From: Glaciecola petra
GTDB taxonomy: Bacteria > Pseudomonadota > Gammaproteobacteria > Enterobacterales > Alteromonadaceae
Assembly: GCF_031846345.1 (NCBI RefSeq)
Contig: NZ_JAVRHX010000001.1
Coordinates: 620,001 to 684,000 of the forward strand
Reading direction: 5' to 3'
DNA: 64,000 nt
Position 1 is the stretch's first letter, and each line of letters opens with the position of its first letter. Made by a program: the position numbers and the translations under genes. Positions 9,381 to 19,046 of this stretch are shown here, in pieces. The notes beneath the pieces are model-generated. The model saw nothing but the letters and a program-made list of their open reading frames with translations. It was not told the DNA's origin and did not search any database.

Positions 9381-9396
9381 TTTAGGAGATTGTGTG

Positions 9397-10407
9397 ATGT
9401 ACTTCACAAGTATTGTGATCCCTACTTATAACCGTGCTCATTTAATAGCGAACTCTATTCCTATACTTATGAATTTGGCAAGCTCTGAAAATAGCGGATA
9501 CGAAGTTATTTTTGTGAGCAATGGTTCTAGCGATAATACTAATGAAGTACTGCAAGGGTTTGCAAATCAATTTGATAATTTTTCATTTTATGAAATTCCT
9601 CCCAGTGGCGGGCCTGCAGCTCCGAGAAACAAAGGGATAAAAGAAGCCAATGGTGAAACGATTATTATTTTGGACGATGACGTCATACCCGACTCGAATA
9701 TGTTGTTAGCGTATGAAGCTCATCATCGACGCTATCCTGAGCAAAATGAAGCGGTATTAGGTGTTGCATATGTGCCGGAAGAAGTTAAGAGTAAGCCTGT
9801 GTCGCTGTTTCACGAGTTTGATTACAGTAACCTAACTGCCGATTGTCCAATTTGTTACACCTATTTTTGGACATGCAATATTTCGTTTAAGCGCGAATTT
9901 ATGCTGAAGCACGGAATGTTTGAAGAATTACTGCTATATAATGAAGACATTCATTGCGGTCATCAATTGTCGAAAGCAGGCATGACTCTGAGGTTTGAAG
10001 AAAAAGCGCGAGGCAAGCACTTGCATCAGTTGCTATTAAAAGACATTCAAAAGAAAGGATGGTTTGTTGGTCTTTGGATTTGGGCAACATCAGAAACGTT
10101 ACCAACACCTGAAGTGCTGGACCGATACGGTGTATTAAGTGTTGAAATTGGTGTCTTCGCTTATGCAAAAAGGCTAATCAAGCGTTTAGGGCTTAGATTA
10201 CTTGATAACCCGATCACGTTCTTACTGTTAAAATGGATTGGAGCTGAGTCAGCAACCAGAAGTAAGGTTACAGACTTTTATTATTATCTTATCTATCGCC
10301 GCCAAATATTGTCTGGCTTTAGACATGCAAAAAAGGCTTTTTCGCGGGAGAAAAAATCTGGTAATAATCCTGATATAATTAAATTTGTGCGGGAGCTAGG
10401 GAACTAG
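9397..10407 (+). CDS. Family 2 glycosyltransferase
   Basis: The protein opens with MYFTSIVIPTYNRAHLI, a GT-A N-terminus, followed by SNGSSDNT, GGPAAPRNKGIKEANG and the DXD-type metal site LDDDVIPD near residue 100. Such enzymes transfer a sugar from a nucleotide sugar to a lipid-linked acceptor on the cytoplasmic face of the inner membrane. The frame is open from 9328, but I place the start at ATG 9397 (336 residues): AGGAG at 9384-9388 is well spaced from it, the fold begins right there, and it leaves a short gap after the upstream stop at 9380. The C-terminal 100 residues are basic and helix-rich. Only this glycosyltransferase is seen in the cluster, so others must lie beyond the window start. 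Confidence 0.85.
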   Translation: MYFTSIVIPTYNRAHLIANSIPILMNLASSENSGYEVIFVSNGSSDNTNEVLQGFANQFDNFSFYEIPPSGGPAAPRNKGIKEANGETIIILDDDVIPDSNMLLAYEAHHRRYPEQNEAVLGVAYVPEEVKSKPVSLFHEFDYSNLTADCPICYTYFWTCNISFKREFMLKHGMFEELLLYNEDIHCGHQLSKAGMTLRFEEKARGKHLHQLLLKDIQKKGWFVGLWIWATSETLPTPEVLDRYGVLSVEIGVFAYAKRLIKRLGLRLLDNPITFLLLKWIGAESATRSKVTDFYYYLIYRRQILSGFRHAKKAFSREKKSGNNPDIIKFVRELGN

Positions 10408-10426
10408 ATTAATTAAGGCGAGTATT

Positions 10427-13400
10427 ATGAATGAATGCCAAGAAAGCAAGGATTATCGAATAAGCTTTGATTATACTTCGCTGTTTTTAACAACCCCAAC
10501 CAGAATACTCTTTGTATTTTCTATCATCTTACTCTTTCATGCTAAATCGTACGCTAGTACCTTATTTGAGAATACAACCGTTGCTGCAGGTCTCAATAAT
10601 TACATTGCTGATAGTGGCGATATTCATGGGCCAGGCGCTGTTTTTACCGATGTAAACAATGATAGTCTTCCCGATTTATATTTATTAAAAGGCGACAATG
10701 CAGGCAGTTTGTCAACCCCGAACGAGCTTTATTTAAATGACGGTCAAGGCGGCTTCTATCGCCCTGATAACGACGCGGGAGCAGCAGATCAAGGATCGGC
10801 AACTGGAGCAATTGCTGCCGATTATGATAACGACGGTGATGTTGACTTGTATATTCTCAATTTCAATGGCCCAAATGTACTTTTGCAAAACCAACTTTCT
10901 GAGACTGGCAATCTAGCATTTATCGATTTCACCAATTCAACGAATCCCCAAGATATAAGCAATAATCAATTTGGCTTGGCCACAGCCACGCATCAAAGTT
11001 TGACTTATGGCGCGATGGTTTTAGATAACACCTTAACTGCCGCTTGGGCTGACGTTGACAGAGATGGAGACCTTGATTTATTTGTAGGGAATCATGATTC
11101 TTTTTGTTTAGCGGGCGACGCTGAAGGGCCTAGTGGATTGCCAGGGCAAAGAGATATTTTTTACAGGAACAATGGTGATGGCACATTTAGTGATCAAACA
11201 GTCGCTTTTGATGTTAATGGATATGAGACCGTAACAGGCGAAACTATCACGTCTGGACAGCATTTTAGTTCATCTAACGCGATAATTTTTGCCGATTTTG
11301 ATAACGATAGATGGCCCGATTTATTAGTGACTAACAAAGTGGGCGGAATCGACGACCGCAATATGCTTTATCGAAACTTAGGTGAGGATGCCATAGGCAC
11401 ATGGCTTGGTTTTGAATTAATCAGTTATAAAATGAGCAAAGCGTTTGGATACAATAGTGGTTCGGCAATGGGTGTTGACGTAGGAGACCCAGATAATGAT
11501 GGTGATCTCGATATTTACATTACAGAAGCCAGTGCCCTAGGGCCAAATGCTATTGGGCGGAATGATTATTGGATAAATCAATACAGTGAAACCGGCGAGC
11601 TGTCTTTTGTATATAGCGCTGATATGCCATCCGCTTTTTCTTGGGGGGTGCAATGGCAAGACTTTGATTTGGATGGACGACAAGACCTTTATGTTGCGAG
11701 TCATAATAGCCTGACAGATAATTTGTATTTAAATACGCCGTCTGGATTTACAGAAGCAGGTGAAAGCGCAGGTATTGCACAGAATAAAAATTCTAGGTCA
11801 GCGGTAAGTGCTGATTATGATCGTGATGGTTGGCCAGATGTGTTTGTAGTCAATAAATCAGACTCGTCAGCCTTATATCGAAATAATAGCTCAGTACAGA
11901 CTCAACATAATTATTTGGTGTTAGCCCTTGAGGGTGATCCTTCTCTGCCTGGCCCTTATAAAAGTAACCGCAGTGCGATAGGTGCTCGGGCGACAATCAT
12001 GGCTGATTTAGACAATAATGGCACAATAGACCCAGAAGAATTCCAAATTCGAGAAGTGCGCGCTGGCTCAAGTAGTGCAGGCAGCACGGCAAGCTTAGAA
12101 TTAGAGTTTGGACTTGGTTCAGCGCAAAGTGCGCAAGTAGAAATAGCTTGGCCGAGCGGCAGAATTACTCAAATTAAGGTGCCTACTAATCAACATTTAC
12201 AGATAAAAGAGCAAGTTGAATCAGGTGAGCGGATCACTAATGGCGATTTTGAAGATAGCGATAAGGATTGGACAACTATTGTCGCTGGTGGCGCCGAAGC
12301 TGAATGGCAAGTTGCACTTGACCAAGATTTAAACACGATTATGACCGTCGACGTTGATAGCAATAACAACCAGCCTTGGCAGGTGATGTTGCAACAAAGC
12401 AATGTATCTCTTCAAGTTAATCGTAACTACCGTCTTACTTTTAAGGCCAGATCCAATATCGCAAATACAGGTATGTTTTTATTGGTAGGGCAAAACTACG
12501 CTCCTTTTCAACCAACGGGTTTAAATAAATATATTGGTCTTGATACGCAATGGCAGACATACAATATCGATTTTAAATCTCCTGTTAACGATTTGAATTC
12601 TAGGTTAGGATTTTTACTTGGCTTTGGTGATTCACGACTTGTTTCAATCGACGATATATCTCTGCAGGCATTGCCTATTGAATACCAAAGCAGTGAATTG
12701 TTAATAAACGGTGATTTCGAAAGTCCCAATAATGCTTTCAATGCATTAGCCTTGGGTGCTGCGAGTGATGTAAGCGTTGATTTTAATGCGACTTCTAATA
12801 GGCAGGGAAAAGCGGCATCAATTTCTATGGGCGATGGAGGCCAACAAGCTTGGGAAGTGCAATTTGGACAACAGGATTTTGACATAATAGCGGGTCAGAA
12901 ATACGTGCTTAAATTTGGCGCTAAAGCTAGCGCACCAGGCACAATAAGCAGTGCGCTCATGCAGCAAAATAGTCCATGGGCAAATCTCGGTCATTACGCT
13001 CAATATAATGTTGACGTTAATTGGCAAAGTTATGAAACTACATTTGAAGCAACTTCTAGCGAAGATCCCAGCAGGCTGGCCTTTCTACTAGGAGGTGAGG
13101 GCGCTCGTACGATTTGGTTCGACAGAATAAGCATCAAACCATGGGAGGCACCTCCCGAAACACTTATATCACCTGCAGAATTATTACCCAATGGGGGTTT
13201 TGAACAAGGTTTATCTGGATGGAGATTAGAAACCCTTGACCCTGTTTCGAACACGTGGAGCCTTGATCCAAGCATGTCATCTCAAGGCAGACAATCACTG
13301 AAAGCGACTATTATAAATAGCAGTGGTATCCCTTGGCATACTCAATTGATAAATGACGGACAATTTATTCAAGAAGGCAGAGAATATCGTATTTCGATAG

Positions 13401-15718
13401 ATGTGAAATCAGATAAAGCGGGTTTTGCAATCCTCTCGGTCGATCAAGATCAAGCGCCATGGGCTAACTTGGGTTTGCGTCAAGCTCTGCCTTTAACTAC
13501 AGAATGGCAAAGCTATGTTGTGACATTTCGTGCGACAGGTGATGACTTTGCTGCACGCTTATCATTGCAACTCAGTGCAGGTCAAACAGCGAGGAATGTG
13601 TGGATAGACAACGCTGGGGCTGCCGCTAGTTGCGGCGCAACCGTAATTGCAAGTACTAATCTTACGATTGTACAAGGTCAAGGCTCAGGGAATTACCAAG
13701 CCGGAGATGAAGTGCCTATAACTGCGTTGCCACCAGAAGAGGGCTATTTCTTTTCACATTGGACAAGTAATAATGGTGGTAGCTTTGCCGATGTTAATTC
13801 AGTTTCAACCAGTTTTACCATGCCTGAAGGTGTTGTGACATTAACAGCACACTTTTTACCAGGTGTGGCAGCTGATGCAAATGTCTCCAGCGCTCGCCGT
13901 TGGAATGAGGTCTTACTGCAAGCCATTCGCAATGACTTTGCAAGACCAACCGTGCACGCAAGAAATCTCTTTCACATATCAGCCGCCATGTACGATGCTT
14001 GGTCGGCATATGGAACAATTGAGACACCTTGGTTACTGGGTAAGACTCGCGCAGGAGTGAACTGTTCAGTAGACAGCTTTACACCACAAGAAAATGCACA
14101 AACATCTCGAAACGAAGCTATAAGCTATATGAGTTATCGTCTAATTCAACATCGCTTTGTTAATTCGCCTGGGGCAGAAAGAGTTGCCTTGGATACAGAA
14201 GCTATAATGAGTTATTACGGATATGATCCAGCAGTTGATACAATAGATGTAAGCTCTGGCTCTGCTGCTGCTTTGGGCAATTATTTGGCACAGTGTTATA
14301 TCGATTTTGGTTTATCAGACAATGCTAACGAACAGAATGATTATGCAAATCTACATTACCAAACGGTCAATCCTGCCCTTGAACCTGAATTACCAGGAAA
14401 CCCCTTTTTGTCTGATTTAAATCGCTGGCAGCCTCTCAAATTAGCTTTATCAATTGATCAATCAGGCAATGAAGTGAGTACTCAACCCGACTTTTTGAGT
14501 CCCGAATGGGGACAGGTCGTTCCATTTGCATTACGGCAGACAGATTTGAACGTGAATAATAGAGACGGCTTTGATTATTGGCTATATCATGATCCAAGCA
14601 TGCCACCTCAAGTAGATTCCGGTACTTATAAATGGGCATTTTCGTTGGTATCCATTTGGTCTTCATATTTAGATCCATCAAATAATCAAGTTATCGATAT
14701 TTCTCCGGCTAGCATTGGCAATACTCAGTTGTTACCAGCACAGTTTGATGAGTATGTTGATTATTATGACCTAAACAATGGTTTTGGTTTAAATCAAGGA
14801 TATGTCGTAAACCCTAAAACAGGTGCACCGTATACACCCGAATATGTGCCCGTTGGAGATTATACGCGTGTGCTTGCTGAATACTGGGCAGACGGGCCTG
14901 ATTCGGAAACGCCTCCTGGCCACTGGTTTGTTATATTGAATTCAGTGACTGAGCACCCTCTTTTAGAGCGTAAATGGAACGGTGCAGGAGTTGAATTATC
15001 AAATTTAGAATGGGATGTAAAAAGCTACTTTGTGTTAGGAGGAGCTATGCACGATTCTGCTATTGCCGCATGGGGAGCCAAGGGTTGGTATGATTATATA
15101 AGGCCTATAAGCGCAATCCGAGGAATGGCAGACTTAGGGCAGAGCTCAGATTTTCTTTTGCCCTCATGGCATCCTAATGGGATTTCTTTAGAACCAGGCA
15201 TGATTGAGTTAGTTGGTATTGATGATCCACTCGCAGGTGAGTTAGGTGAACATATTAATAAAATTAAAGTGTTTGCGTGGCGTGGTCCAGACTATGTTGA
15301 CGATCCGCTCACTGATGTCGCTGGAGTGGGATGGATTTTGGCAGAAAATTGGTGGCCTTATCAACGCCCTAGTTTTGTAACTCCGCCATTTGCAGGTTAT
15401 GTTTCTGGGCATTCTACGTTTTCAAGAGCGGCTGCTGAAGTGATGAGTTTAATAACGGGGGACGAATATTTTCCGGGCGGCCTAAGCACGCTCACCATAC
15501 CTCAGGATAATTTCTTAGTATTTGAAAAAGGGCCTAGCGTATCATTCTCTTTGCAGTGGGCGCGTTATCAAGACGCGGCAGATCAATCTGCTTTGTCACG
15601 AATATGGGGCGGAATACACCCACCTATTGACGATATTCCCGGCCGACTAATGGGCAAGGAAATAGGCATAGATGCATTCGACAACGCTCAATTGTATTTA
15701 AATGGCGCAGTTGAATAA
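10427..15718 (+). CDS. Giant secreted protein: FG-GAP/ASPIC-UnbV repeats, three CBM-like modules, InlB-type repeat, vanadium haloperoxidase/PAP2-like domain
   Basis: This 1763-residue protein has a late signal peptide (ILFVFSIILLFHAKSYA, about residues 27-44). Residues about 70-490 carry seven or so calcium-binding FG-GAP/VCBS repeats (for example ADYDNDGDVDLYI, ADVDRDGDLDLFV). They are followed by an ASPIC/UnbV domain (about 495-595) with an EF-hand-like DLDNNGTIDPEEF. Three CBM-like jelly rolls follow (INGDFE/PNGGFE openings near 600, 755 and 915), then a divergent InlB-type repeat (about 1070-1145, GYFFSHWTSNNGG). The C-terminal 600 residues match the vanadium haloperoxidase/PAP2 fold: YQRPSF, GYVSGHSTFSRAAAEV and SRIWGGIHPPIDDIPG are the three phosphate/vanadate-binding motifs. 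It is likely exported and glycan-bound at the surface. Peroxidase versus phosphatase activity cannot be told from sequence. Confidence 0.8.
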   Translation: MNECQESKDYRISFDYTSLFLTTPTRILFVFSIILLFHAKSYASTLFENTTVAAGLNNYIADSGDIHGPGAVFTDVNNDSLPDLYLLKGDNAGSLSTPNELYLNDGQGGFYRPDNDAGAADQGSATGAIAADYDNDGDVDLYILNFNGPNVLLQNQLSETGNLAFIDFTNSTNPQDISNNQFGLATATHQSLTYGAMVLDNTLTAAWADVDRDGDLDLFVGNHDSFCLAGDAEGPSGLPGQRDIFYRNNGDGTFSDQTVAFDVNGYETVTGETITSGQHFSSSNAIIFADFDNDRWPDLLVTNKVGGIDDRNMLYRNLGEDAIGTWLGFELISYKMSKAFGYNSGSAMGVDVGDPDNDGDLDIYITEASALGPNAIGRNDYWINQYSETGELSFVYSADMPSAFSWGVQWQDFDLDGRQDLYVASHNSLTDNLYLNTPSGFTEAGESAGIAQNKNSRSAVSADYDRDGWPDVFVVNKSDSSALYRNNSSVQTQHNYLVLALEGDPSLPGPYKSNRSAIGARATIMADLDNNGTIDPEEFQIREVRAGSSSAGSTASLELEFGLGSAQSAQVEIAWPSGRITQIKVPTNQHLQIKEQVESGERITNGDFEDSDKDWTTIVAGGAEAEWQVALDQDLNTIMTVDVDSNNNQPWQVMLQQSNVSLQVNRNYRLTFKARSNIANTGMFLLVGQNYAPFQPTGLNKYIGLDTQWQTYNIDFKSPVNDLNSRLGFLLGFGDSRLVSIDDISLQALPIEYQSSELLINGDFESPNNAFNALALGAASDVSVDFNATSNRQGKAASISMGDGGQQAWEVQFGQQDFDIIAGQKYVLKFGAKASAPGTISSALMQQNSPWANLGHYAQYNVDVNWQSYETTFEATSSEDPSRLAFLLGGEGARTIWFDRISIKPWEAPPETLISPAELLPNGGFEQGLSGWRLETLDPVSNTWSLDPSMSSQGRQSLKATIINSSGIPWHTQLINDGQFIQEGREYRISIDVKSDKAGFAILSVDQDQAPWANLGLRQALPLTTEWQSYVVTFRATGDDFAARLSLQLSAGQTARNVWIDNAGAAASCGATVIASTNLTIVQGQGSGNYQAGDEVPITALPPEEGYFFSHWTSNNGGSFADVNSVSTSFTMPEGVVTLTAHFLPGVAADANVSSARRWNEVLLQAIRNDFARPTVHARNLFHISAAMYDAWSAYGTIETPWLLGKTRAGVNCSVDSFTPQENAQTSRNEAISYMSYRLIQHRFVNSPGAERVALDTEAIMSYYGYDPAVDTIDVSSGSAAALGNYLAQCYIDFGLSDNANEQNDYANLHYQTVNPALEPELPGNPFLSDLNRWQPLKLALSIDQSGNEVSTQPDFLSPEWGQVVPFALRQTDLNVNNRDGFDYWLYHDPSMPPQVDSGTYKWAFSLVSIWSSYLDPSNNQVIDISPASIGNTQLLPAQFDEYVDYYDLNNGFGLNQGYVVNPKTGAPYTPEYVPVGDYTRVLAEYWADGPDSETPPGHWFVILNSVTEHPLLERKWNGAGVELSNLEWDVKSYFVLGGAMHDSAIAAWGAKGWYDYIRPISAIRGMADLGQSSDFLLPSWHPNGISLEPGMIELVGIDDPLAGELGEHINKIKVFAWRGPDYVDDPLTDVAGVGWILAENWWPYQRPSFVTPPFAGYVSGHSTFSRAAAEVMSLITGDEYFPGGLSTLTIPQDNFLVFEKGPSVSFSLQWARYQDAADQSALSRIWGGIHPPIDDIPGRLMGKEIGIDAFDNAQLYLNGAVE

Positions 15719-15731
15719 CTGTATTACGCTT

Positions 15732-16772
15732 TTAGTTTATTTGGTTTAGTGTGTCGTATATTTGTTGCGACATGCTCTTCTGATTGCTGCCGAATAAAAA
15801 ACGTATACTGATGCCTGGTGCCCAAGGGAAGATCTGTACGCCTTCTCTAAATCCAACGTTTACACCGCTTAAGTTAAAGTTGTTTGCAACAGGTACAAAT
15901 ATTCCACCCACACGTTCATTATTGATAACTTGGCTATGGTTAACCAGTTCGCCCATAATTACCGGGTAATGATTTGGCAGATAAGCACTTGGTCCTAAAG
16001 TATTGACTAGAGCTCCAAAATTGGTAATAAACGAAGAGCAACTAAGTAATACTTCTTGTTGAGTACTGCCGCATGCACTATGAAGGGGTACAACGCCATC
16101 GCCTAATCCAAGCACAAAATTATTACCAATCTCGTTGGGGGCAGTCCCAACAAAGCGCAAGCGAGGAACTGTTTGTGCTTGTTGAGCGATATTTCTGGCA
16201 TCAACAGGTCGTAAATCATTTATAACGCCTAGCGTTGCTGGGGTTGGGGTAAAGCCTAAAAACAAGGAAACCACAAAGCTCAAAATGGGGTTAGTTGATT
16301 GACCTAGTGCAACGGTAGTAGCAGCGTCTGCTAGTTCAGTGCCACCACCTGCTCCAGCCATATCTAATACCAGTAATATTTTTACCCTATTACCACTAAT
16401 ACCCCATTGACCGAGCCTAGATATGGCATCCCTAAGAACTAAATCACCTGCTGAGTGGGTAACAAAAATACAGCCCTCTTGGCAAAGTCCACTTTGACTA
16501 ATATCTTCAAAATGACGTCTAAATTGATTTTTAATTTCACCTGCGACTCGTTCACTGCTTGGCCAATAGAAGTGCTTACTTGCTTTGTCACTCCAGAACT
16601 CTCCAAAGTAGGCGATTGAGCGCTCAAGTAAAACTTGCTCTGAAGACGCAGGGTTTGCTAATTCATCAGTGTCGAAGCCATGCACCAATATCACTGGTTT
16701 CCCAGCAATATTGGCAAATGTATTAGCGCTAATAAGTAGTAAAAGAATCATAGCGAAACGAAGTTTGTTCAT
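15732..16772 (-). CDS. Secreted lipase-like alpha/beta hydrolase (second of tandem pair)
   Basis: This 346-residue protein has a signal peptide (cleavage after ANTFA) and a mature part opening with GKPVILVHGFDTDE, the oxyanion-hole strand of lipases. The nucleophile elbow reads FVTHSAGDLVLRDAI near residue 104, with serine in HSAG; the first glycine of GxSxG is threonine. LVLDMAGAGGGTELAD and a late NHSQVIN histidine could supply the rest of the triad. It is a paralogue of the gene at 16821 (same motifs, order and length), so this is a tandem duplication. It is the last gene of a three-gene minus-strand operon and converges on the 1763-residue gene with only 13 bp between stops. The substrate is unknown; lipid or polyester hydrolysis is the family expectation. 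Confidence 0.75.
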   Translation of the reverse strand: MNKLRFAMILLLLISANTFANIAGKPVILVHGFDTDELANPASSEQVLLERSIAYFGEFWSDKASKHFYWPSSERVAGEIKNQFRRHFEDISQSGLCQEGCIFVTHSAGDLVLRDAISRLGQWGISGNRVKILLVLDMAGAGGGTELADAATTVALGQSTNPILSFVVSLFLGFTPTPATLGVINDLRPVDARNIAQQAQTVPRLRFVGTAPNEIGNNFVLGLGDGVVPLHSACGSTQQEVLLSCSSFITNFGALVNTLGPSAYLPNHYPVIMGELVNHSQVINNERVGGIFVPVANNFNLSGVNVGFREGVQIFPWAPGISIRFLFGSNQKSMSQQIYDTLNQIN

Positions 16773-16820
16773 AAATATCTCTCTTAATTTTATTAGCCTA
16801 GATATATGGTCTAAGACATT

Positions 16821-17897
16821 TTAATTTACATCAGCTGTTTGGTTTAACGTATCAAACACGTGCTGTGACATTGGTTTTTCATCACTATTTACCAAATAGC
16901 GTACGCCTAATCCTTGTGAAAAGTCAAACACGTTGACGGCTTCATTAAAGTTAACGTCAAAGCCATTAATATCGACGTTGTTGACTACAGGAACATAAAA
17001 CCCGCCCACGCGGTCAGCGTTAATCACTTGGCTATGGTCAACTCTTTCGCCCATTAGCACAGGAAAATGATTGAACAAAAAACCACTTGGACCAATATCT
17101 GGCGCATTCGTATTGGTTAAGATTACGCCATAATTTGTTAACTCAGACGCGCAGCTGTATATTGTTTGTTGACTGCTTGCGCCACAAGCGCTATGCAGCG
17201 GCACTACGCCGTCTCCCAAACCTCTCAAAAACCCATCTCCTGCACCTTCGCCCGTTCCAACAAATCGCAGTCGAGGTATGGCTTGAGCCTGTTGCGCGAT
17301 ATCTCTAGCGTTAGATGGTCTTAGGTCATGTAATACGCCCAAATTATTGGGTGTTGGTATAAAGCCAATGTATAAAGAAACAGCGGCTGTTACAGGAAGT
17401 GGCAAGATAAATGTGCCGTATGAAACAACTAAGGCTAAATCGGCAAGTTCAGTACCGCCACCTGCTCCAGCCATGTCTAGCACGGTTAGAATTTTTACTC
17501 TATTAGGATTAATGTCCCACTGACCCAAACGTGATATTGCGTCTCTAAGGACTAGGTCCCCAGTTGAGTGAGTGACAAAGACACACCCCTCTTGACATAA
17601 ACCACTCTCTTCTATCTCTTGGAAATGCCTGCGCATTTGGTTTTTAATCTTACCCGAGACACGCTCACTACTGGACCAGTAAAAATGTCTATCAGCTCTG
17701 CTCGTCCAAAAATCATTAAAATAATCTTCAGACCGTCTTAATAAAACGGAATCAGAATTGGTTGGATTACTTAGGTCTTCACTGTCGAAACCATGGACTA
17801 AAATCACAGGTTTACCCGCTAATTCAGCATATGAAGTTGCACTGAATATGCATAGTAAAGCGATTAATAATTGACGCGATATTGTTTTTATTTTCAT
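16821..17897 (-). CDS. Secreted lipase-like alpha/beta hydrolase (first of tandem pair)
   Basis: This 358-residue paralogue of the downstream gene has signal peptide LLIALLCIFSATSYA, then GKPVILVHGFDSED, FVTHSTGDLVLRDAISRLGQ (serine nucleophile in HSTG, again lacking the first glycine of GxSxG), LDMAGAGGGTELAD and FPVLMGERVDHSQVIN. The open frame extends to a TTG at 17912. I prefer ATG 17897, which follows the upstream TAA stop after one base and begins a normal signal peptide (MKIKTISRQ). The conserved cysteines (CQEGC, SACG, YSCAS) in both paralogues suggest disulfides in an exported enzyme. The two copies differ most in the segments between motifs, consistent with an old duplication. Confidence 0.75.
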   Translation of the reverse strand: MKIKTISRQLLIALLCIFSATSYAELAGKPVILVHGFDSEDLSNPTNSDSVLLRRSEDYFNDFWTSRADRHFYWSSSERVSGKIKNQMRRHFQEIEESGLCQEGCVFVTHSTGDLVLRDAISRLGQWDINPNRVKILTVLDMAGAGGGTELADLALVVSYGTFILPLPVTAAVSLYIGFIPTPNNLGVLHDLRPSNARDIAQQAQAIPRLRFVGTGEGAGDGFLRGLGDGVVPLHSACGASSQQTIYSCASELTNYGVILTNTNAPDIGPSGFLFNHFPVLMGERVDHSQVINADRVGGFYVPVVNNVDINGFDVNFNEAVNVFDFSQGLGVRYLVNSDEKPMSQHVFDTLNQTADVN

Positions 17898-17898
17898 G

Positions 17899-19008
17899 TT
17901 AGTTGCCCCCAAGGCGCTTTAAAAAGTTTGCTCTTTCGTTTACGAGTTGGTTTTTATATTCTATGTCGATATAGCGGTCAAACTGATATCCAGAAACTTT
18001 GTACGTACTTGAACGACTGGTTCCTGGCACATCAAAATTTTCGTTTTCTTCGGCGCCGCGTTTTATTGTGAAGCCCACTAGTTCATAGGGACCTTCTGAA
18101 TTACTCGCTTTAAGTGCGCCAATGTGAGCCTTAAGCACTAATTCGTTATTGATTGACGTCAACCTACTTTCTCCTTGTAGATTAATGAGTGCACGTTTAG
18201 ATTTTGCGTCTATCAACAAGGCGCTCACAAAATAGTACCCTGGCTCTTCAACGTCGAAAATTAAAGGAATATCAAGGTGTTCTTCATTTGGATTTGCGTT
18301 ACCAACATCTATAAGCGTAGCTGACGCTTGGGTATAGCGAAATACTAGTGCATTAGGGAAAACTTCGCCATTTATTTTAGCATTGATATTTAATGATATT
18401 TCACCCTTTAGAAAGTGATTGTCAAATTCAGCAAGATCTTGAGAAAGGCCAAAGGATGTTAGTGCTTGATTTCCGTTTTTAACAAAGGAAACATTGTACG
18501 TTTTTTGTGTCTCAATATTTACTAACTGACCAAAAATTTGTATCTCGTTCGTGCCATTTAGGCCACTAACATCGACTTGGGCTTGCAGTGTATCGCCATA
18601 AAAATATACTTTCTTGTCGAGCATTGCTGAAACAACTATCTCACTTCCAAATTGGTCCTTATAGGGAATAGAAGCAGCATTGGCTTGTGTGGTTTGTTCG
18701 CCATTAAAAATATATGTGTTTTGAATGGGAAGGGAATAGGGCGGATATTTGTTCATCTCTATAAATGAATTAGAAATAGCATCTATTTGCGCTTGTAAAT
18801 GGTTTAGTTCTGCAGCGCTTTCATTTACCTGAATACTTTCTTTTGGAGCCTTTGTGGCCAATGCCACATCTTTTGTTGGTACATCCTTAACTAGATCAGA
18901 TAAATCTTCTTGTTGCGTTTCTAAATCACTGCTTCCTACTACAAAGTAAAAAGCAAGTGCACTAATTAGCACCAGCGTAACAGTTACTAAAATGTGCTTT
19001 CGTTTCAT
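17899..19008 (-). CDS. Membrane-anchored periplasmic protein of unknown function, upstream of the lipase pair
   Basis: I do not recognise the family. The 369-residue protein starts with a basic N-terminus and one membrane helix (HILVTVTLVLISALAFYFVV) without a clear signal-peptidase site. An acidic and low-complexity linker (about 30-75) is followed by beta-rich sequence: VVSAMLDKKVYFYGDTLQAQ and EPGYYFVSALLIDAKSKRAL look like immunoglobulin-like sandwich strands. The start is taken at ATG 19008 rather than the TTG at 19020. The gene ends one base before the first lipase ATG, so the three genes form an operon. A membrane-tethered partner encoded with secreted lipases recalls lipase-specific foldases, but the foldase signature RxxFDY is not seen. 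Role in folding, activation or retention is a guess from context. Confidence 0.55.
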   Translation of the reverse strand: MKRKHILVTVTLVLISALAFYFVVGSSDLETQQEDLSDLVKDVPTKDVALATKAPKESIQVNESAAELNHLQAQIDAISNSFIEMNKYPPYSLPIQNTYIFNGEQTTQANAASIPYKDQFGSEIVVSAMLDKKVYFYGDTLQAQVDVSGLNGTNEIQIFGQLVNIETQKTYNVSFVKNGNQALTSFGLSQDLAEFDNHFLKGEISLNINAKINGEVFPNALVFRYTQASATLIDVGNANPNEEHLDIPLIFDVEEPGYYFVSALLIDAKSKRALINLQGESRLTSINNELVLKAHIGALKASNSEGPYELVGFTIKRGAEENENFDVPGTSRSSTYKVSGYQFDRYIDIEYKNQLVNERANFLKRLGGN

Positions 19009-19046
19009 GAATTTTCTCAATAAAGTTTTTATAAATAGTTAAAATA

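Noticed and set aside
9328..9396. Extended N-terminus of the glycosyltransferase
   Set aside because: It would overlap the upstream gene by 53 bases and precedes the GT-A fold; ATG 9397 has a better ribosome-binding site.
17899..19008. Lipase-specific foldase (Lif)
   Set aside because: Topology and context fit, but the RxxFDY-type signature and the helical extended fold pattern are not seen; the sequence looks beta-rich.
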